The position numbers and the translations under genes are program-made. From an uncultured Collinsella sp. (lineage in GTDB: Bacteria > Actinomycetota > Coriobacteriia > Coriobacteriales > Coriobacteriaceae), in NCBI GenBank assembly GCA_900551195.1, contig URVD01000120.1:1-5659 (forward strand): a DNA stretch of 5,659 nt, read 5' to 3'. Under the pieces are notes generated by a model. The model saw nothing but the letters and a program-made list of their open reading frames with translations, did not search any database and was not told where the DNA came from. Position 1 is the first letter of the stretch, and every line of letters starts with the position of its first letter. This document shows positions 5,298 to 5,659 of the stretch, piece after piece.

Positions 5298-5525
5298 CCT
5301 GAGCTGAATCGCTACCTTTATTCCGATGGGGGTCGACAGTGCTACCCCGCCAACTGTCTCGGGCAGTAATGGGGCTGGGCTCGGATGGCAACGCCGCGTG
5401 CCACTGGCGGCTTCGTTCGCCGGATGACGATTCGTGTTACGCGGCCGGCGTCACCTCGGACGGCGGCGTGGGCTCCGACGGCATCGCGTGGACAACGCGG
5501 TTCCGCATTATGGATCAACCTGTAA
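5298..5525 (+). pseudogene. Frameshifted C-terminal remnant of a DUF6273-like protein
   Basis: Three frames read in succession reproduce the C-terminus typical of DUF6273 proteins, whose members end in a pattern like (W)WLRSPG ... AA-V--DG-V ... GVRPALWINL. From 5298 one frame gives PELNRYLYSDGGRQCYPAN, matching the family's EANKYF----ARQCKPT stretch, and hits a stop at 5367. A second frame (about 5372-5503) gives GSDGNAACHWRLRSP, then AAGVTSDGGVGSDGIAW. After a further shift near 5504, a third frame gives ALWINL and stops at 5525. The N-terminal domains are missing; the large palindrome and the transaldolase lie where they should be. Codons keep the C/G-ending bias, so decay looks fairly recent. 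Family members are often large surface or secreted proteins of gut bacteria, of poorly known function. The match is from memory of the pattern, without a database search. Confidence 0.65.
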
Positions 5526-5537
5526 TCTAATGATCTT

Positions 5538-5657
5538 CTAATCCATATCTATCAAGTATCGAAAACGATCCGGCCCCGAGTTGGCAGTCATCGCCAAGGC
5601 AAAGTACCGTCTGCATCTGTCTTGCAATTCATCTTGAACATCTGTCCAAATGCCGGG
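5538..5657 (-). CDS. Possible C-terminal end of an unidentified protein (partial)
   Basis: Read on the minus strand from the window edge, 39 codons are open before a TAG at 5540-5538. The peptide begins PGIWTDVQDELQDRCRRYFA and ends GPDRFRYLIDMD. The mix of charged and aromatic residues is protein-like, but a stop-free run this short is expected by chance, and it uses less favoured codons such as ATA and CGA. The beginning lies outside the window. If real, it would converge on the DUF6273-like remnant. No family is recognised. Confidence 0.25.
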   Translation of the reverse strand, partial: PGIWTDVQDELQDRCRRYFALAMTANSGPDRFRYLIDMD

Positions 5658-5659
5658 TT

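Larger units (their letters stand above)
5171..5659. other. Gene-poor tail: large palindrome, decayed coding remnant, possible gene end
   Basis: No intact plus-strand gene follows the second transaldolase. In order there are a 72-base inverted-repeat structure, a frameshifted DUF6273-like C-terminal remnant, an AT-richer stretch, and a possible minus-strand gene end at the window edge. Longer open frames crossing this region (5127-5369, 5339-5530) are only partly meaningful and are explained by the remnant. Confidence 0.7.

Noticed and set aside
5127..5369. 80-residue plus-strand frame running from the end of the second transaldolase through the palindrome
   Set aside because: It starts inside the transaldolase in another frame and crosses the palindrome. 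Only its last approximately 23 codons are meaningful, as part of the DUF6273-like remnant.
5280..5525. Structured RNA such as a T-box leader or riboswitch
   Set aside because: GC-rich stems are possible, but I could not find a T-box sequence or other known conserved core on either strand, and the protein-like pattern explains the stretch better.
1..5659. CRISPR array, tRNA, rRNA, insertion sequence or attachment site
   Set aside because: No regularly spaced repeats, tRNA cloverleaf, rRNA sequence, transposase reading frame or duplicated target flanks were seen.

Overview
The window looks like chromosomal DNA from a gut actinobacterium of the Coriobacteriia, with Collinsella as the best guess. 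The basis is moderately high GC with C/G-ending codons, a strong AAAGGA(G) ribosome binding site before most genes, a UlaA-type PTS beside short transaldolases, and a remnant resembling the DUF6273 domain. The genus is inferred from general resemblance and was not tested.

Left part (1-1160): a DeoR-family repressor gene on the minus strand diverges from the sugar operon. The 348-base region between them holds a candidate repressor promoter overlapped by a perfect TTTCG-TAAT-CGAAA palindrome. On the operon side there are four copies of a GCTTTYGAWR motif and two CGTTCAC repeats 21 bases apart. This is the expected layout for a phosphosugar-sensing repressor that controls itself and the operon.

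Middle (1161-4240): a plus-strand operon encodes a short transaldolase, then EIIA, EIIB and EIIC of a PTS of the ascorbate/UlaA type. It ends in a strong intrinsic terminator. Both gaps between the PTS genes hold clear hairpins. EIIA, EIIB and EIIC carry the expected phosphorylation or family motifs and together form a complete sugar-specific permease that would depend on HPr and Enzyme I encoded elsewhere. The imported phosphosugar presumably feeds the transaldolase and the pentose phosphate pathway. No ascorbate-catabolic gene (ulaD, E, F or G) is present, so the real substrate is open.

Right part (4241-5170): behind the terminator, and apparently with its own promoter, lies a second transaldolase gene about 81% identical in protein to the first. 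Both keep transaldolase-type (not fructose-6-phosphate-aldolase-type) active-site residues.

Tail (5171-5659): there is no intact gene. It holds a perfect 16-bp inverted repeat around a structured loop with no U-tract, then a frameshifted C-terminal remnant resembling DUF6273 proteins (WRLRSP ... ALWINL-stop spread over three frames). A possible minus-strand gene end runs off the window edge.
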